This document shows positions 1-10,760 of a stretch of 64,000 nt of DNA, in pieces. The translations under genes and the position numbers were made by a program. Source of the stretch: Bathynomus jamesi (Eukaryota > Arthropoda > Malacostraca > Isopoda > Cirolanidae); NCBI GenBank assembly GCA_023014485.1, contig JAJOZX010002362.1:307001-371000 (forward strand). Reading direction: 5' to 3'. Every line of letters begins with the position of its first letter. The stretch's first letter is position 1. Below the pieces are notes generated by a model. That model did not search any database, was not told the DNA's origin, and saw nothing but the letters and a program-made list of their open reading frames with translations.

Positions 1-248
1 ATTAGAGGATTAACAAAGAGGCATACAGATTTGTAAGGAAAAATATCGATTTTTAGCACAAGATCAAATGAATTATAAAAATACAAATTTATACTGGAAA
101 TCTGCCCGGGTTTTAACACTTTGCCTTTTAGAGTCAAGTTTCGATATATATAAAAATAAAATGAAGATTAAAAGTTAATAAAGTAGCATACAAGTTTACC
201 AAAGATTTAGCGTCCTACCCTTTTTATCTAAATTTGTTTTGAAGGAAT

Positions 249-917
249 TCAAACAACAGGATCGAGTTGAAAAAGACCTTTGCTTATGTTGAAGTTATTT
301 GAAAGTTGGATAATGGCAGACTCAAGAATATTTCTATTAACAATGTTGCTAGAATGAAATAAAACTGAAGCATTATTCCAATCAATACAGTGGGATAACT
401 CTGACAAATGGACAAAAAGAGCACTGGACAACTGTCCTGTTCTAACGGAATATTGATGCTGTTTTATACGTGTGTGCAAATCCTTTCCCGTCTGACCTAT
501 GTAAAAGGAATCACATTGTTTACACCCAATTTTATAGATAATGCCTGAATTATTGGTAGGGCTATTTTTTACTATGATATTTTTCACAATATTGTTATAT
601 GAAAATACTACATTAATATCAAAAAGTTTAAGTACATTGGCAATGCCTAAAAAGCCCGGGAAAAATGGAAGTACTAAAATATTTTTTGACAAAGTACGAG
701 TGTTATTATTGACACGATAGAAAGTTCGTTTTGCCTTGTTGAGACAAGATTCCATAAACGCAGATGGGTAACACAGATCACTTCCAATACCGTTGATTTT
801 TTCCAATTCGGCATCGATGTATTCCGGACTGGCGATCCTAAGGGCGCGGAGAAACATTGATGAAAAAATGGCCTTCGTGAAATAATTTTCATATATATAT
901 ATATATATAACAATCAA
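249..917 (-). CDS. Penelope-like element C-terminal fragment with GIY-YIG endonuclease
   Basis: The 222-residue frame ends in a GIY-YIG nuclease domain: GIIYKIGC, then FYIGQT, an arginine helix (LHTRIKQHQ) and the glutamate in ILESAII, so the tyrosines, Arg and Glu expected for catalysis are visible. The CKQC pair between the GIY and YIG motifs is the zinc-binding insertion typical of Penelope-like retroelements. The reverse transcriptase that should precede it is absent, because the frame runs upstream into a (TA)n tract (first residues IYIYIYE) and then into the Jockey insertion. It is therefore a 5'-truncated copy. The true start is lost and the frame's Met is an artefact of the microsatellite. 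Confidence 0.85.
   Translation of the reverse strand: MIVIYIYIYENYFTKAIFSSMFLRALRIASPEYIDAELEKINGIGSDLCYPSAFMESCLNKAKRTFYRVNNNTRTLSKNILVLPFFPGFLGIANVLKLFDINVVFSYNNIVKNIIVKNSPTNNSGIIYKIGCKQCDSFYIGQTGKDLHTRIKQHQYSVRTGQLSSALFVHLSELSHCIDWNNASVLFHSSNIVNRNILESAIIQLSNNFNISKGLFQLDPVV
893..909. repeat. (TA)n microsatellite at Penelope-like truncation point
   Basis: Short alternating TA tract in which the Penelope-like reading frame breaks off. Confidence 0.8.
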
Positions 918-1065
918 GGATTATGGTTGTTGTTGTTTAGCCGATCAGCCCACCCTGATCGAGCAAGCCGGCGGCACGCAGGTAACCGATCGCCCTCTTC
1001 GGAGTGGACCAGAGGTTCAGCGCACTATGATGTTGTGTTATGTTCGTTGTTGTGATAGAGCGGTA

Positions 1066-1121
1066 CAGTCTGTCATAATGTGTTCAATTGTTTGTGGTGT
1101 GTCCTGGCACAGGTGGCAGGT
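1066..1121 (-). pseudogene. Jockey C-terminal zinc knuckle
   Basis: The minus strand reads TCHLCQDTPQTIEHIMTDC, a CCHC arrangement (C-x2-C, then H and C) typical of the C-terminus of RNase H-less Jockey/CR1-type proteins. It lies downstream of the RT in the correct order but in a frame no longer continuous with it. Confidence 0.7.
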
Positions 1122-1451
1122 GTCGTTTATGGAGTTGTCTAGTCTGTGTTTATATGTTAGTAAGTTGGGGTGATGTCCACATCGGAATCGTGCTAAGTTA
1201 ACTCGATCCGATCTGCTCAGGCTGATCTCTGACCTGTTAATGGGTGGCGGCTTCGCACCTAGGACCGCATTAGGACCGAGTCGTGTCAGTGCTTTGTGGG
1301 TTAGGTGTGTGTGTATGTGTTTTCTGTACTGTGTGATGTCTGTGGGCGTGGTATGGAATGGAGTATTTGGTTATAATGTCTCTCTGGTGTTACCTTAATG
1401 GTGCGAGGTGTCGGCGCGTGATTGTACATGTAGTGGCAAGGGTGTTGTGGG

Positions 1452-2671
1452 TTAGTTGTCGCTGCTGCCTGCCATGAATTGTGTTCCCCTCATGTCTAAA
1501 TGTTCCCTAACTTTCAGTATTTTTGTTTCTGTGTGCAGGTGTTCTATTGGTGTTGTTTGAGTGCATCCTGTAATGATACGAAGTGCGTTGTTTTGTATTG
1601 TCTGTAAGGTGTTTTTGTGTGTGTTTGAGATAATGGGTGCCCAGCATGGGCTAGCATAGTCCATAACTGAGCGAATATATTGTTTATATATGAGTGATGT
1701 TGTTTCCTACTGGTGTCCAAAGTTTGTGCCTGTTAGTACCCTAAGCGTGTTAAGTCTTGGCGTACATTTGTTTTTAATATCCTGAATGTGGTTTGCAAAA
1801 GATAATGATGTGTTGTATGTGACCCCAAGTATTTTGGTCCTGTGATTGTGTGGAATGTTGATGTTGTTTAGTGTAAGCTGTGGAATTACCTGGTGTTCTT
1901 TTGTGTTGCTTGTAAGCAAGGTGATGGTTGATTTTCTGGGCGCTACTTTGAGTCTATTGTGTGTGAGCCAGTCTTGTATACTGTTTATGTATGTTTGTAG
2001 GTTATTTGTAGCGGTGTCGATGTTGTTGTGGGTGGATGTTAGAGTGATGTCATCTGCATATGATGATAAGATAAGCTTGTTATCTATGGGTGTTGGAATG
2101 TCATGCATGTATAAGTTGAAGAGTGTTGGTGAGAGAACAGAGCCTTGAGGGACCCCGTTCGGAAAAAGGCTGTTTTTGGATGACTTGCCATTAAATGTGA
2201 CATGTGAGTATCTTCCTGAAAGATATTGCTCAGCCACCTTTTGGTGTTATTGTGCAGGTTTGTGTCGAGTATTTTGTTTATGAGAGGGAAGCGTGGGATA
2301 GCATCAAATGCTTTACTAATGTCTATTGTTGCTAATAGTGTACGTTGAGCTGTTCGTCTGGAGTTGATGCCATCCATGATGTGCTGCGTCAGGTTAGTGA
2401 GTAATGTCGTGCTTGAGTGGTGAAATCTGAATCCATGTTGAGTAGGCGATAGTGGTATGTGTGGGTTGGTGATTTGTAAGATTAGTCTTTCTGTTACTTT
2501 GGAAGGTGTGCATAGTAAAGTAATGGGTCTAAAGGAAGCTGGTTCTGTTGGATTTTTGTTTGGTTTGAGTAGTGTAATAATTTTACCTTGTTTCCATATG
2601 TCAGGAATAATACAGTGTTGGTATGAATATGTGCTGATATTTGTGAGAGCTAGTATTCCTTGTGGGCCCAA
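1452..2671 (-). pseudogene. Jockey reverse transcriptase, broken into three frames
   Basis: Segment 2084-2671 carries fingers/palm motifs (FRPITLL, TQHGFR, the first catalytic Asp in ATIDISKAFD). Segment 1707-2237 carries NGVPQGSVLSP and the catalytic SYADD box followed by the thumb (HNRLKVAPRKS). Segment 1452-1664 carries the connection region beginning MDYASPCWAP. The RT catalyses first-strand cDNA synthesis at the nicked target. Overlapping frames show at least two indels, and long plus-strand frames over this region are shadows of it. Confidence 0.88.
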
Positions 2672-3392
2672 GTGTTTAAGGTGTATGTTAGATATGTTGT
2701 CTGGTCCAGTAGCCTTCGAATTCTTAATGTTTTTGATGATCTTGGTGGTCTGGTCTGTATTGAAGGGTGTAATGGTTGTGTCGAGTCTGTAGGTTTTCTT
2801 GTGTCTGGCTGTTTGTCTGTCTGCATGTTTCTGGTTGTTGTCTCTGTTTAAGTGACTTATCTTTGCGTAGTGATTAACTAGATTGTTAGCTTGTTGTGTG
2901 TATGTTGGGATATTATTTTGGCTGCGACAGATAGCCGCGTGTGAGGTGTGAATGCCACTGTTAGAGTGGGTAATGCCGTTTATAGTCTTGTATAGCCTGG
3001 ATGTATCTGTGGAGTGGTTTAATGTTGTTATGAATTCCCTGAATGTTTCTGTTTGTTTTTCTTTGAGTTTTCTTGTTTATTTCTGTGTTGAGCTGTTGTA
3101 TCTGCTGTTTTATGGCTTCTGTGTGTGGGGTTTGTGTGTTATATTTGAGGTTGTTACGTTGCCTTATGAGGTGGGCTATTTCTCTAGTGTAATTTGGGTT
3201 GTATTTCCTAATGTTGCCCTTGGGTATGTATTTGTTTGCATTATTGATGATCTGATTAAATGTCTTGAGTGTTGTATTGATGTTTATGATGGGTGTGCTG
3301 TTTAATGTGGTGAATTGTTCCTCAGTCTGTATTTTGAACTGTTCCCAATCAGCTTTCTTGTAATTTCTGTAAGTGTGCCTAAGGCTGTTGGG

Positions 3393-4040
3393 TCAGAGTG
3401 TAGAATGTGTTGTAATGATGATGGGCAGGTGGTCTGATGACAGTTGTTTTTCTGTTCTCCATTGTGTATGTGTTGCTAGTGAGGGGGAACAGAACGTTAT
3501 GTCTGGGTAGGAGTTTGAGTATCCTGCTTGATGGGGTATGTGTGTATGTTCTTCTGTATTGTTAAGAATGAAGAGGCTCTTTAGTTGTGTGGCTATGTTG
3601 GCGCCTCTGGTGTTGCTTTGGTTGTGCAGGTACCAACTATTGTCTTTGGCGTTGAAGTCTCCTCCTAAGATGACATTAGTGAGAGAGGCCAGATTGTGTA
3701 ACTGTGAATTGTAATTGGCTGGCACCTGAGGTGCACTATCTGGTGGGATGTAAATGTTGATTAGTGTGGTGTTGTGTTTTGCGCGTGTTTTAATGTTAAC
3801 TGCCTGTATTTCTATCGTGTTATCTGCTTGGATTGTGTTTGTAATGTTTTGCGTAGCATCAGTGTAGCTAATGCTTTTACGTATGTAAGTGATGAGTCCA
3901 CCCCCGTTACCCCCAGTACGATCTTGACGGATCGCCGTGAAGTCAGGGATGGTGGGTGTTTTGTGTGTGCGTTTTAGTTTTGTTTCATGTATAAGTGGTA
4001 TGTGAATGTTTTGTTTGTGTACGAATTCCCTAAGCTGCAT
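3393..4040 (-). CDS. Jockey endonuclease (exonuclease-endonuclease-phosphatase fold)
   Basis: A 215-residue frame containing the AP-endonuclease-like domain that nicks target DNA for target-primed reverse transcription. Visible motifs are the metal-binding Glu in HETKLK near residue 20, GGDFNAK around residue 130, and the C-terminal SDHLPI with catalytic Asp and His. The order and spacing match the family. The domain follows the 2A-like segment with a frameshift, and the linker to the reverse transcriptase (2680-3390) is still recognisable in broken frames, for example NYKKADWEQF near 3330. Confidence 0.85.
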   Translation of the reverse strand: MQLREFVHKQNIHIPLIHETKLKRTHKTPTIPDFTAIRQDRTGGNGGGLITYIRKSISYTDATQNITNTIQADNTIEIQAVNIKTRAKHNTTLINIYIPPDSAPQVPANYNSQLHNLASLTNVILGGDFNAKDNSWYLHNQSNTRGANIATQLKSLFILNNTEEHTHIPHQAGYSNSYPDITFCSPSLATHTQWRTEKQLSSDHLPIIITTHSTL

Positions 4041-4067
4041 GATTTTGTTTGTGAGGCCATCTACGTT

Positions 4068-4475
4068 TTACTGTAATATGTTAATATTGTACTTCTGTAT
4101 GTGTCTCATGGTGCTAATGTGTCTATGTCTTTGTGTATGGTGACATGTGTAAGTTGTAGTGGGGCCTGGATTAGTCTTAATGTCGCCAGAGAGTAAGAGT
4201 AGTTCGGGGAGCACGCAATTGCTCCCTGTAATTGAAAAAATAGCACGCTGAGAATAGGTCCGGCCCCGGGAGCCGATCGGCACTCTGACCGTGCCACGCA
4301 ACAGGCCGTCGACTGCCAGTCTGGCCAACCGTAGACAGCCCACTGCACGGAGATTTGAGGAAGTTTGGCCACCAGCGCGTTGATGTTTTGGTTTGGCGTC
4401 GCCTCTTCTTCGCGTTGACGTGTCCCGCGCTGGAGGATGCAGCCAGTTAGAAGCTTCCTCGTCAGCTGCTAACAC
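4068..4475 (-). CDS. Jockey element N-terminal segment with 2A-like motif
   Basis: A basic, low-complexity N-terminal stretch of about 90 residues leads to LPELLLLSGDIKTNPGP; the core GDIKTNPGP is encoded at 4161-4187. The NPGP end and preceding hydrophobic leucines match 2A-like ribosome-skipping sequences described at the front of some non-LTR retrotransposon ORFs, except that Lys replaces the usual Glu of D(V/I)ExNPGP. The frame then stops at 4068, and the endonuclease continues in another frame from 4040, so one indel separates them. Confidence 0.7.
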   Translation of the reverse strand: MLAADEEASNWLHPPARDTSTRRRGDAKPKHQRAGGQTSSNLRAVGCLRLARLAVDGLLRGTVRVPIGSRGRTYSQRAIFSITGSNCVLPELLLLSGDIKTNPGPTTTYTCHHTQRHRHISTMRHIQKYNINILQ

Positions 4476-6317
4476 TTTTTTCAGGTTGTTCTAGCTACCT
4501 GTTCAGAGGTTTTTTATAAACAAATCTCAGTTTTCTGCTCAAAACGGCTCTTTCTAATTTTAAAATTGATTAGTCAAGGAAGGAAGATGTTGACTTCTAT
4601 TTTGCGGCAACAGTTGATGATATTTATGTTACTTTACTGATTAATGAAAATGATTAGGCTCTTCAAGTTACAATGTAAAAGATTTATTTCGTTATTTACA
4701 CTCTAATCAGGTAGGTACTTTACTTATGCGAACTTTCTTCAGAGTTTCTTCATATACTGTGAATATCTTCAGAGTTTCCTCGTTAATCAATCTGATACTT
4801 CTGTTGTTCGTGAAGCATGTACATGCTTTTAAGTTGAATACTCCACAGTTTGGTATGTACCAAAAGATTATGGTATCGAAAGGGTACGGCATCATAGGTA
4901 CAAGGCACCTGGTAACGTTTCCTATAGGTGTTACGGCACACCTTCGTACCCCTAAGTTCTTCACGTCCCCCAGCTTCTGCGCCCGAAAATTGTGGGTCCC
5001 TACAGTTAGTTGGGATGGCTAGTCGCCCTCATCATCATCCAAACACTAGATCCTCAACGAATCAAAGTTAACGACCCGCCGATTCGCCTGGTTGAGCGTG
5101 ATACCCTTAGCCCTCACGATATATTTCATATCCCCCCCCCCACCCTCACCAGTACCCCATAAGTTTTTGGTCCTGTTGAGACAAAAGAGTCGGCGTATGC
5201 AATGTCTCCAGACTCATCCTTCATCTCATCCAAAGCCGTAGCCAGAGCTTAAAAACAGACGAGGCGAAAATAGCCCTACTAGGGGGTCCGGGGCCATGCT
5301 CCTTCAGATTTTTTTTAATCCTAGCACAAAATCATGCATTTTGAGCGTATGGTAACTGAGAGTAATTGGACAATAACAACTTCACTTAAATGTTGCTACT
5401 CTATGTTTTTATTCATGTTATTTGTGGTTTGAGTGCATTATATTGATATGACCAGAAACCAGTTCTTATCATTTGCTACTTGACTGATGGCTGAAGGTAA
5501 CATCCTATTTCTGTCAATTTCATCAGACTTCCTTTGAAATTTAATTTCCTCATTGATCCAAAATGTCCGTTAAGCCAGACGAGGCGGCCGCCTAGTCTGC
5601 CTCAACATGGCTACAGGTATGTCATCAGTCAACTCCCCGACGAATTCACCAATAGGAGGCATGTATTCACCCTCCCTCGCTGTGAATATCAAACTATCTG
5701 TATCGGCGTACAGAACCCTCCGAACAAGAGAATGCAATAGGTCCCAAAGTTTGATGCGTGTGTAGGCCGTTGTGAAGCTGGCTACAGGTATGTTTGTAAC
5801 CCGTGAGGTATTTGGCCAATTCGGTATTGTACTTTACTATTACGTAAGTATTACCTACATTCACGATCTCCATGACCTCTTTATCGGGAGCGTTGGCATA
5901 ATCCCAGACTTCACTATAACTATGTGCCAAATGAACGTTCCCTTTGCCAGTATTCTGTGCAAATTTCCCCCAAAGAATGTTTAGACAACTTTGCACTAAA
6001 ATGCTTGCCTGGGTTCTTTACAATTTGGGAATGATCAAGGTGTATACCTTCACGGTCACGGTAACGTTGAATATAAGCCGATTTTTCATCTTCGGTATCA
6101 ACTCCTCGCTGATACCCTGATACTTCTACTTCATCCTTCAAAAAAGCGTTTATATATGGCGTGAAAAGGTTGGGTAGCTTCTGAAACCTCCACACCTCAT
6201 GTATCTTCAATATTCTGTAACCATGACGAACAGCTAGGTCCAGCTCAGGGCTTGTATATACACCTCTGATCTTAAGCTGGCTGGTTGTATTACAATCCCT
6301 ATTGTTCTCTGCGCACT

Positions 6318-6872
6318 TCACGCACAGGGGAAACGAGTTTGTGATCTATAACGACGGGTAAGATAAGCATCCATAAATCGCGAGGGGGGAGCATATCCAC
6401 GAAAGAAAGGCCGAAATAGTACCCATTCAAATTTGTGGAGCACCTCGATGAGGGGCAGGTCAGGCCCCGCCAGTTTTTCAGGTGCACCTACGGGGTACGG
6501 ATTGTTCTTCATCACGTAGGGATATAAATAACAGAAGTCGTAGTAATGGAGTTTCACGCCCTCCGTAGGCGGAAAGTATAGTTTGAAAGGTTTTGTACGC
6601 CCTCCGAACAAGCTATCACCGCATTTGAGAGGATCCAACACCATTGAGCGCTTGATCGTGTTTATTTCTTCATGGTACTGTCCATCTGTTTCCATCCGTG
6701 CATCATACTCATGCTCCCACAATACCTTGTGAGTGAACTGGGAGCCTATAAGCTGATCGCGGGTGCGGATCCATGCAAGACTGTCGGCAGGAGATCTACG
6801 GTGGATATCTCCTACGATTCCACACTCAGGACGGGGGCATCCGTGCCACCAGTAGCCGTTAAAGGAGTACAC
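6318..6872 (-). CDS. pPolB polymerase palm segment with motif A
   Basis: 184-residue frame starting FNGYWWHGCPRPEC and continuing through GGRTKPFKLYF to motif A, YYDFCYLYP. The Asp is a metal-binding catalytic residue of family B polymerases. The sequence after it (VMKNNPYPVG) is strongly Polinton-like. Downstream motifs B and C fall in two other frames (5920-6321 and 5690-5996). Confidence 0.8.
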   Translation of the reverse strand: MYSFNGYWWHGCPRPECGIVGDIHRRSPADSLAWIRTRDQLIGSQFTHKVLWEHEYDARMETDGQYHEEINTIKRSMVLDPLKCGDSLFGGRTKPFKLYFPPTEGVKLHYYDFCYLYPYVMKNNPYPVGAPEKLAGPDLPLIEVLHKFEWVLFRPFFRGYAPPSRFMDAYLTRRYRSQTRFPCA

Positions 6873-7770
6873 GGTCTTCTCACCAGTGGCACGGTTTTCG
6901 CTTAGACCATCAACCTAAAAAACATGACCATTAACCTTAATGGGTACTTCACCCTTGTTGCGGGCATGCTCTATGTATACACCTGTCTGCTGCTGTATGT
7001 GCATGAACCAGTAAATAGCCTTGTGCCCATAACTGCGGGTATTGTTTCTGTGAATGACGGCTAAGGTGTCTTTAGGCATGAAGTTATTCTTGAACACCGT
7101 AAACATAATGAGGCGATCGTGGTTGCGACTTGCAACGGATCGCATTTGAAACGGTCTATGTACATCCTTCTAAAGGCCTGGAAACACTCTAAGCACGCGC
7201 ACATCATTCACACAATAGCGCTCACATTCATCAGTTATATTATAAGGATTAGATTCATTAAAACTGTTGTAATAGCGGTCAAAATCTTCACGTTCATCTG
7301 TACTCATACATTCATAGTTAAAGTAATGTTTGGGTGGAGGCAGTCCTACGTAATTTAAAGTTTCGCTAGTGAGGAATGTGTAAGGGAAATATCCTTTTGA
7401 AACTTCAGCGGCTACGCCCATAACCTTGGGTAGCTTTGCTAATTTACAAGGTGTGAATAATAAAGTGTCTTTAAACTGTACATTACCCCTTATTTGCATC
7501 TGTATAAGTTTATTTCCTTTTTACAAGGGATCACCTGTAAATATCTCAAATGACTCGTGCTCAAGCAGCTCCTTATAAAGGAACTGTGTGCCAAATTTTT
7601 CCCCGTTATGGGCAAGAATATAGTTATTTTTTTTAAATTGTCCGCTAACTTGACAATATAGGACACAAAGAGTTTCACAGGGCTATCGTGGGCAATCGTT
7701 TTAAAAACGTTTGTCCGTTTACCACATTTGTGACACTCATCACACTCGATCTCTATACACTCATTACAGA

Positions 7771-8489
7771 CAGTGGCGGACCTACATTTTTGGGACCCTG
7801 AAGCTTGAACTGTTATGGGGGCCCCTTCGCAACCAGCAACAATAGGGCAACATCCAACAAGGTTCAAAGGGCCTTGCTGCCCTTGCAAGGACCTCGAGGC
7901 CCAAATGGCGGAGAACGGGGTGGTGGGGTGGTGTCCTTGAAAATGGGCCATACAGTGAGCCCCTTCCCACCAGCAACGAGGTCTGGGTAACCGCTGTTAT
8001 CTTCTTCAATGGGGTTGTTCTATGGCAATTCTATGAGAATTCAGATGTCTTTTTATGGTTCCGATTGGCTCTAGCCTAAGGGCTGAGCTATAGAACTATT
8101 AAGCCGTGCACCAACGAAGGATTCGAGGATCCAGCTGCCAAAATGTAGACTATGAATAGATTCTGGCGAGCTCAGCGAGCCCATACAGCTGGGGGTTCGG
8201 GCGCTGCAAGCCCCCGAGAAAATTTTGAAATTTGACCAATTACAGGGGCATTTTGAGGCCATATGAAATGGGTATTAGAGCATATTCTAAGGTCAATATT
8301 AAGTATTTCAACCCATTGGCTTATGATTCTATCACAAAAATAGCCTTATTTTAATAACAAACACTTAAAAAAACTCCATCGATTTTGTTGAAAAATTCAC
8401 TCATTAAAAAAAAAGTTGCTTCAGGGCCTCTCCTGGATTAGGGGCCCTGAAGCTTAAGCTTCATTAGTTTCATAGTAGATCCGCCACTG
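7771..8489. mobile_element. hAT-type MITE inserted in Polinton polymerase
   Basis: A 719-bp insert flanked by the perfect 8-bp duplication ATTACAGA (7763-7770 and 8490-8497). Ends read CAGTGGCGGACCTAC and, on the other strand, CAGTGGCGGATCTAC, a common hAT terminus. No transposase is encoded. It contains GC-rich GGGGCCC/CTGAAGCTT repeats near both ends. It splits the exonuclease domain of pPolB, so it is younger than the Polinton. Confidence 0.93.
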
Positions 8490-8698
8490 ATTACAGATAG
8501 TCTGGCTTACAAGTAAATGTGGAATAACCTCTTTGGTTTCAGCGTTCGTGTATGTTTCTATTTCGTAATACACAGTTATACAAGGGCTATTTTTAGGCTT
8601 AGCGTCTTTCATATAGCATACATGCTTTACTCCAACCGCCTTACATTTCTCATGCATATAGAACAGTGTATTTCATCACATTTATGCTTGAAATTCCC

Positions 8699-9241
8699 TC
8701 AATTATCCAACATATGAAACATACCACATTCACAGATTCTCATTTTCCTGCACGTGCCAATTGACTTATGGAGCTCAAAACAGTTATTACTGAAAAATGT
8801 GCGTCTGCATACATCACAGTCCCTCTTCTCAGCTTCAACCACACGGCTTTTACATTTGGAGCTTTTACACTGCGCACATACCATGTGGCAATGTTTACAA
8901 TGTTTCACTGTATCATCCGCAAACTCGATACACCTCTTACACAAATCATGATGTCCATATTTTTGACTTTTATCATAACTCGCGTAAAGGCCCCTTATAT
9001 TACGGACGGGGAGATACGTTGTTCCTGAAAGTCCTAAAATAAGTAGGGGTCTTGTACGATCTCTCACACAGCTTTTAAAAACGTACACAGTCCTACGACG
9101 ATCATCCATTCCAAACACAACTATACGAACATTCATTTCCTGTTCTACCCTTATCAGCTCTTCAGGACCCATATTACTTTTTGGGTCCGTGTATTTATTA
9201 CAGTAAACATACGAGCTAAGACCACTGCTATAAAACCGCAA
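8699..9241 (-). CDS. pPolB cysteine-rich zinc-finger region
   Basis: 180 residues with a run of Cys/His pairs: CKRCIEF, CKHCHMVC, CKSSKC, CDVCRRTF, then CFELH and CRKMRICECG. This zinc-finger block precedes the exonuclease domain in Polinton polymerases. It overlaps the previous segment in another frame, indicating an indel near 9200. Confidence 0.7.
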   Translation of the reverse strand: MRFYSSGLSSYVYCNKYTDPKSNMGPEELIRVEQEMNVRIVVFGMDDRRRTVYVFKSCVRDRTRPLLILGLSGTTYLPVRNIRGLYASYDKSQKYGHHDLCKRCIEFADDTVKHCKHCHMVCAQCKSSKCKSRVVEAEKRDCDVCRRTFFSNNCFELHKSIGTCRKMRICECGMFHMLDN

Positions 9242-9627
9242 CCACGATCGAAGTTTGTATGCCGTCTGTAAATAGTCTGAGAATTGAAGTTAAGAGTATA
9301 AGGTGGGGCGCTATGTCCCGCACCACGGAATACACGGTCACTATTTACCGTGAAGTTGTCCATATTGAAGGCTATACTACTTTGAGAGGCCTGCATTATA
9401 CGGCCTAATATATATTCTATATTTACAGCTGTCAAGCATCTGAATGGTATTATTACTAAAAAATCATCTACATCTCCGTCATCTGACCCGAACCCGAAGG
9501 ACAGCCTCGTCCTGACTTCACGTTCGTCGCGGTTCTGAAGGGCAAACTCTACAATAGGTTCAACTATGCGTCGCAGTCCGTGTTCAACACCATTGCTATA
9601 CATGGATCTAGGATCATCCTTGACTAT

Positions 9628-10077
9628 TTACCGATTTCTAGTCAAGTCTGGGGTGGGGGTAGCGGTGCGCACCAACTCGAATGTTATGCCATCCTCTACA
9701 GAATGAGAAGCTGCTGCTGCTGTAGAGGATGTACCCGGAATTGAACAGGAATAAGGGGGTATATTTGAGGAAGGTACTATTGTGGGGGTTGTGCCGTAAG
9801 ACGTAGAGGGTTGGGGCTCTATTACTGGGGGTCTAACAACCGGTGCAATCCTGGCACGCTTTATACCTGACGTGGAGGGCTCTCCATCTTGCCTCCGCTT
9901 TGAATTGTCGCGTGCTACAGGTATCGCTGGTGTGGACTCGGCAGTGGGGATGGAGTCTGTAATCACAACTACACTGTCGTCGGGGTCATCTGTAATGTCG
10001 ATGATGGGGTGCTGTACCTCATCGTCATTCACGGTTCTGTGGGAGAAGAGAAAAACAAGACTAGAATATAAGAACAT
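9628..10077 (-). CDS. pPolB N-terminal disordered segment
   Basis: 149 residues beginning with a short hydrophobic run, then acidic (DITDDPDDS) and Ser/Thr/Pro/Ala-rich sequence with a KRARI basic patch. No catalytic motif is present. Its position directly before the polymerase and divergent from the ATPase supports it as the polymerase N-terminus. The frame ends at TRNR* and the next conserved block continues from 9603. Confidence 0.6.
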   Translation of the reverse strand: MFLYSSLVFLFSHRTVNDDEVQHPIIDITDDPDDSVVVITDSIPTAESTPAIPVARDNSKRRQDGEPSTSGIKRARIAPVVRPPVIEPQPSTSYGTTPTIVPSSNIPPYSCSIPGTSSTAAAASHSVEDGITFELVRTATPTPDLTRNR

Positions 10078-10135
10078 CGCTTAAATATTTATTATATTTT
10101 TTAAATAAACCACTTAGGAGTGTGACGTGTTAGAA
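10078..10135. promoter_or_regulatory. divergent Polinton intergenic region
   Basis: Only about 58 bp separate the divergent polymerase and ATPase starts. The gap is very AT-rich (TTTATTATATTTTTTAAATAAA) and is the likely place for a shared bidirectional promoter. No precise initiator was identified. Confidence 0.35.
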
Positions 10136-10760
10136 ATGGATTCTGTAGAAAAATTCAGGTTCACGAGCCAATCCACATGTATTATATCTAGCCCTACAGG
10201 ATGTGGTAAAACTGTGTTTATGCTTAAAATCATTAAAGAAAAGGGAGAGATGTTTTCAAAATTTGTGCATAAAGTTATATGGTGCTATTCAACGTATTAA
10301 ACAGTGTTCAACGAGTACCAAGATGATATTTTGCTCCACAAAGGTGTATATGACGTTAATTCGTTAAAGGGAAATGAACATAGTCATTGTAATTGACGAT
10401 TTCATGTTGGAGATGGATAAAACGTTTACCGAGACATTTACAGTATTCTCCCACCATCTTAACATAAGCGTGTTCTTCATCAATCGGAATCTATTTTTTA
10501 AAAATAAGTACATGCGCGATGTGTCGTTAAATACACAATATCTAGTCTTATTCGCGCAACGTAGAGATGTATCACAAACTGGGGTATTAGCCAATCAAAT
10601 GTTCCCGAATCAGCGTAAGGAGTTTTGGAAGTTTATAAAGAAGCTACAAGCCAGCGTTACAGATATTTGCTTTGCGTCCTTCATCCGCGAAACGCGTTTA
10701 GGGTGCTTCTAAGAACGAATATATTTCCAAACGAGCCTGAAACGGTGTATATTCCAGAAT
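10136..10760 (+). pseudogene. Polinton FtsK/HerA (A32-like) genome-packaging ATPase
   Basis: The start MDSVEKFRF is followed by a Walker A loop SSPTGCGKT within the first 30 residues. After a stop and a frameshift near 10300-10370, the frame 10374-10712 supplies the Walker B strand IVIVIDDFM and the downstream block with LFAQRRD that follows it in this family. The ATPase would pump the DNA genome into capsids. A final frameshift near 10700 separates the last residues, which run into the next gene at 10759. It is broken and inactive. Confidence 0.82.

Larger units (their letters stand above)
925..4490 (-). mobile_element. Jockey-group non-LTR retrotransposon
   Basis: About 3.6 kb coding on the minus strand in the order: 2A-like motif, apurinic-type endonuclease, reverse transcriptase, C-terminal CCHC knuckle. 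No RNase H is visible. The 3' end reads TAAACAACAACAACC (minus, about 925-940), the kind of short A-rich tail seen on arthropod Jockey elements. The 5' end is set only by the first coding segment near 4475-4490, and no target duplication could be confirmed. The element is cut into several frames and is inactive. Confidence 0.85.
4783..10077 (-). pseudogene. Polinton protein-primed family B DNA polymerase (pPolB)
   Basis: Replicative polymerase of the Polinton, transcribed away from the other genes. Read 10077 to 4783 the order is: acidic/Pro-Ser-rich N-terminus (9628-10077), conserved N-terminal block (9154-9603), cysteine-rich zinc fingers (8699-9241), exonuclease motif I (VYYEIETY, near 8580), exonuclease III (YCVNDVRVLR, near 7200), polymerase motif A (YYDFCYLYPYVMK, near 6520), motif B region (near 5975), motif C YADTDSL (5690-5710), and C-terminal FVSTGPKTYG (near 5170). 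At least eight frame breaks, a hAT MITE at 7771-8489 and a possible extra insertion at about 5240-5570 disrupt it. In motif A the usual Ser of SLYP is Tyr. It is non-functional. Confidence 0.88.

Noticed and set aside
1846..3305. Several plus-strand reading frames (Cys/Val-rich)
   Set aside because: They lie antisense to the Jockey reverse transcriptase and linker and show no independent motifs.
4726..5022. 98-codon plus-strand frame with a hydrophobic N-terminus
   Set aside because: Antisense to the C-terminal end of the Polinton polymerase (FVSTGPKTYG to the basic tail).
5240..5570. Defined transposon inside the polymerase C-terminus
   Set aside because: Coding similarity is lost and a CAGACGAGGCG direct repeat flanks the stretch, but no inverted ends or clear duplication could be established.
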